Source: Prolixibacteraceae bacterium
GTDB lineage: Bacteria > Bacteroidota > Bacteroidia > Bacteroidales > Prolixibacteraceae
Assembly (NCBI GenBank): GCA_027858145.1
Contig: JAQIDF010000237.1
Coordinates: 1 to 7,265, forward strand
Direction: 5' to 3'
DNA: 7,265 nucleotides
Positions 5,317 to 7,265 of this stretch are shown here, one piece after another. How positions within the stretch are numbered: position 1 is the first letter of the stretch; every line of letters begins with the position of its first letter. A program made the translations under genes and the position numbers. The notes under the pieces were generated by a model that worked only from the letters and a program-made list of their open reading frames with translations, was not told the DNA's origin and searched no databases.

Positions 5317-7235
5317 AACTTCACTTTTGTTTTTGAGCCATCGTAAATAACTTCTTCATAATAATCGGACAGTGTGTTGCCAACACCTATGCCATCTTTT
5401 ACCAGTACCACCCTGAAAGTTAGCGTTTCAGGGAATTCAGAATATTCGCCTTCGGCTGAGTCGATAGTGAGCTGTTTACGGCGGTCGTTATATTCAAATT
5501 CTATTTGGATATATAAGTTATTCTCGTAATTCATGCTGGTTTTATCGTCGTAATAAAAAACAAATTCACCATCGGCACCGGGGTAAACCCTCACTTCGTA
5601 TACATTTACAGTATCGGTTGCCATTAGCGGGATTACTGAGCCCCCTTTAACAAATACCGGAATGTTTCCGATTGTTGTTTCTTGTTTCACTTTTTTGCCG
5701 CCATCTGATTTCTTACCAGTGTAAAAGTTATACCAGTTTACGCCTTTAGGCAGTGTGATTTCTATGTTATTATCGGGGGTTGTTATCGGGCAAACCATCA
5801 TAGAGGAGCCAAACATGTATTGCGTGCTTAGCTCGTGTACCTCTTCCTGCTTCTGGAAATCGTACAGCAACGAGCGCATAATGGCATGTTTGTCTCTTAC
5901 AGCAATAGCGGCAGTAGAATAGGTGTAAGGTAGAAGCATATTCCGAAGTTCAAGGGCAGCTTCAATGGCTGCATAATTTTGGCTTCCTGCCTGGATATTA
6001 TAACCATTTTCAGTTACCGGCACAACCTGCATCACCGGGGTAAACGCTGCAAACTGGTACCAGCGGGTTAATAATTTATTGGCATCATCATTGTTGCCGG
6101 GAGCCAATGCTCCCCCGATATTCGTTGACCAATGGAGCTGACCGCTAAACGACGAAGTGATGCCGGTAATTACCTGACTTTTTAGTGCATCCCAGCTACC
6201 CGGCAGTTCCCCTGAAGTGGTTACTGTACTGTATTGCTGTATGCCGGGTGTGTTAATGTGTGTTGTTATGGCTTGTCTCTGGCCGTCAGCTTCGCTCAAC
6301 TCCAACCCGTAATCATTTTTCAAATCAAGGTATGCTGCTATATTTTCAAACTGTTTGTCATTGGAGCCCGGTTGATAATGTTCTTTTTCTTTTTTCAGTA
6401 AGCTACTGTTAAAAACATCGTGATTAAATGTTATGTTGCTTTTTTCAAAAGTTTTTAATGTGTTGATGCCATTTTTGAGGGGTAAGTTGTATGCAGTATA
6501 AGGCAATAGATTTGAATAGCCGCTAATGAGTTGTATCTCAGAAAAAAGTGTATTCCAGTCGGGGCCGTTAACAAAAAAGTAGCTTATTTCTTTTTCGTAT
6601 TCCGATGATAATGTCAATCCTGAAGGTTCATCGGTGAAGTTGGTTTTTGAATAGTTGTCCCAAATAAAAGCATATCCTTTTTCAGAATAAAAAACAGGCA
6701 TGGCTAACGATGATTCACTTTGAATAATATCGAAAGAATGGTCGCGTAAATTGTACAGGCGTTCGGTATTTTTTTGACCAAGTCCGTAAATATGTTCCTT
6801 CCGGTTCATAAAGAAACGCTGGCTTACCCGGTAAAATTCTTCATCTTCATCAACAGTTTCAAAACTCCGGTCAGATTCAACCATCAGTTTGCGACCGTCA
6901 CGACTAAAAAGACGAACCAGCCCTTTTTCGGAGATACTTATAAAAATATGAGAGGTAGTAATTTCGATGTCTGATTGCGCATAAGCAACCTTGAACTTCA
7001 CTTCCGCTGTATTTCGCAGACCCATCACCCCTGAATAGCTGGCAAACTCATCGTTCATAGTACTAACTACGCGCACGGTGTGTTCATTCCATAGCTCAAT
7101 TTTTAAAAGATTTGATTTGATACCATAGACATCAAGATTTATAACCACATCGTTACCTTCAACTTTGTATGCCGAACGGCTATAACCGGCCGAGGCAAGA
7201 AGCATTAAAACCAGTACTAAAACTAAACTCCTCAT
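5313..7235 (-). CDS. Secreted GH31-like protein with a collapsed catalytic barrel (probable pseudoenzyme)
   Basis: 640 residues. Residues 1-20 form a signal peptide (MRSLVLVLVLMLLASAG) without a lipobox cysteine, so the protein is exported, probably to the periplasm. Residues 22-145 form an N-terminal beta domain. GH31 hallmarks follow: HIYGLGQ at 148-154, YNLRDHSFDIIQ at 161-172 and WDNYSKTNFTD at 192-202. The second barrel half is recognisable: SGELPGSWDALK at 341-352, STNIGGA at 370-376, RWYQFAAFTPV at 391-401 and RNMLLPYTYS at 431-440. C-terminal beta domains follow (LPKGVNWYNFYTG at 495-507; DUF5110-like VYPGADGEFVFYYDD at 550-564). The part that should hold the first barrel strands and the nucleophile Asp is only about 65 residues (245-310) and poorly conserved. 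The acid/base SGD motif reads SGE, and the usual DIGG reads NIGG. Active GH31 enzymes are alpha-glucosidases or alpha-xylosidases; this one probably is not catalytic, or has an altered activity. The ATG at 7235 is chosen over a TTG at 7244 because it starts the signal peptide. It converges on the radical SAM gene. Confidence 0.85.
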   Translation of the reverse strand: MRSLVLVLVLMLLASAGYSRSAYKVEGNDVVINLDVYGIKSNLLKIELWNEHTVRVVSTMNDEFASYSGVMGLRNTAEVKFKVAYAQSDIEITTSHIFISISEKGLVRLFSRDGRKLMVESDRSFETVDEDEEFYRVSQRFFMNRKEHIYGLGQKNTERLYNLRDHSFDIIQSESSLAMPVFYSEKGYAFIWDNYSKTNFTDEPSGLTLSSEYEKEISYFFVNGPDWNTLFSEIQLISGYSNLLPYTAYNLPLKNGINTLKTFEKSNITFNHDVFNSSLLKKEKEHYQPGSNDKQFENIAAYLDLKNDYGLELSEADGQRQAITTHINTPGIQQYSTVTTSGELPGSWDALKSQVITGITSSFSGQLHWSTNIGGALAPGNNDDANKLLTRWYQFAAFTPVMQVVPVTENGYNIQAGSQNYAAIEAALELRNMLLPYTYSTAAIAVRDKHAIMRSLLYDFQKQEEVHELSTQYMFGSSMMVCPITTPDNNIEITLPKGVNWYNFYTGKKSDGGKKVKQETTIGNIPVFVKGGSVIPLMATDTVNVYEVRVYPGADGEFVFYYDDKTSMNYENNLYIQIEFEYNDRRKQLTIDSAEGEYSEFPETLTFRVVLVKDGIGVGNTLSDYYEEVIYDGSKTKVKF

Positions 7236-7265
7236 AACAAACAATTTCGATAAACAAATAATGAA

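Noticed and set aside
5313..7235. Calling the GH31-like gene a pseudogene
   Set aside because: There is no internal stop or frameshift, the signal peptide and terminal domains are intact, and the shortening is in frame. A degenerate but expressed protein is the simpler description.
7236..7244. In-frame TTG start for the GH31-like gene at 7244
   Set aside because: The ATG at 7235 begins a classical signal peptide (Met, Arg, then a hydrophobic run). The TTG adds only three residues.
7236..7265. Promoter of the GH31-like gene (minus strand ATTATTTG and similar)
   Set aside because: No full TAnnTTTG match, and the -33 region lies outside the window.

Overview
The window looks like a chromosomal segment from a member of the Bacteroidota, probably a marine or anaerobic Bacteroidales/Marinilabiliales-type organism. 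The lineage call is an inference. It rests on AT-rich, mostly Shine-Dalgarno-free leaders, on -7 boxes matching the Bacteroidota consensus TAnnTTTG before the tRNA and the radical SAM gene, on a tRNA without encoded CCA, and on protein families typical of that phylum. There is no sign of a phage, insertion sequence, CRISPR array or defence island.

Layout. Positions 1-594 hold the 3' end of a sensor histidine kinase (end of the dimerisation domain plus a complete ATPase domain). After a 98-bp gap comes a tight plus-strand group: recR (693-1319), a large membrane glycosyltransferase (1350-3308) and a GNAT acetyltransferase (3305-3823) whose start overlaps the preceding stop as ATGA. A minus-strand tRNA-Val(GAC) at 3833-3907 faces this group. 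Upstream of the tRNA on the same strand is an unrecognised helical protein (3958-4431). It is divergent from a radical SAM protein (4534-5316) across a 102-bp shared promoter region. The radical SAM gene converges on a secreted GH31-like protein (5313-7235, minus) with a 4-bp overlap of the two stop codons.

The most notable content is in the two largest genes. The 652-residue glycosyltransferase joins a GT2 domain to what reads as the whole scaffold of a WbaP/WcaJ-type polyprenyl-phosphate sugar-1-phosphate transferase: membrane helices, Rossmann-like domain, KRLFD entry helix, a degenerate SLVGPRP-like motif and the C-terminal tail. The catalytic core of that second enzyme appears to be missing. 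The 640-residue GH31-like protein keeps the family's N-terminal beta domain, the second half of the barrel and the C-terminal beta domains. The first half of its barrel is collapsed and the catalytic positions appear changed, so it is probably a pseudoenzyme or a protein with a new function. Both reading frames are intact.

Functionally, recR is a housekeeping recombination-repair gene. Its two operon partners probably act on envelope glycans or small molecules and have no obvious link to repair. The remaining genes appear to be independent transcription units.
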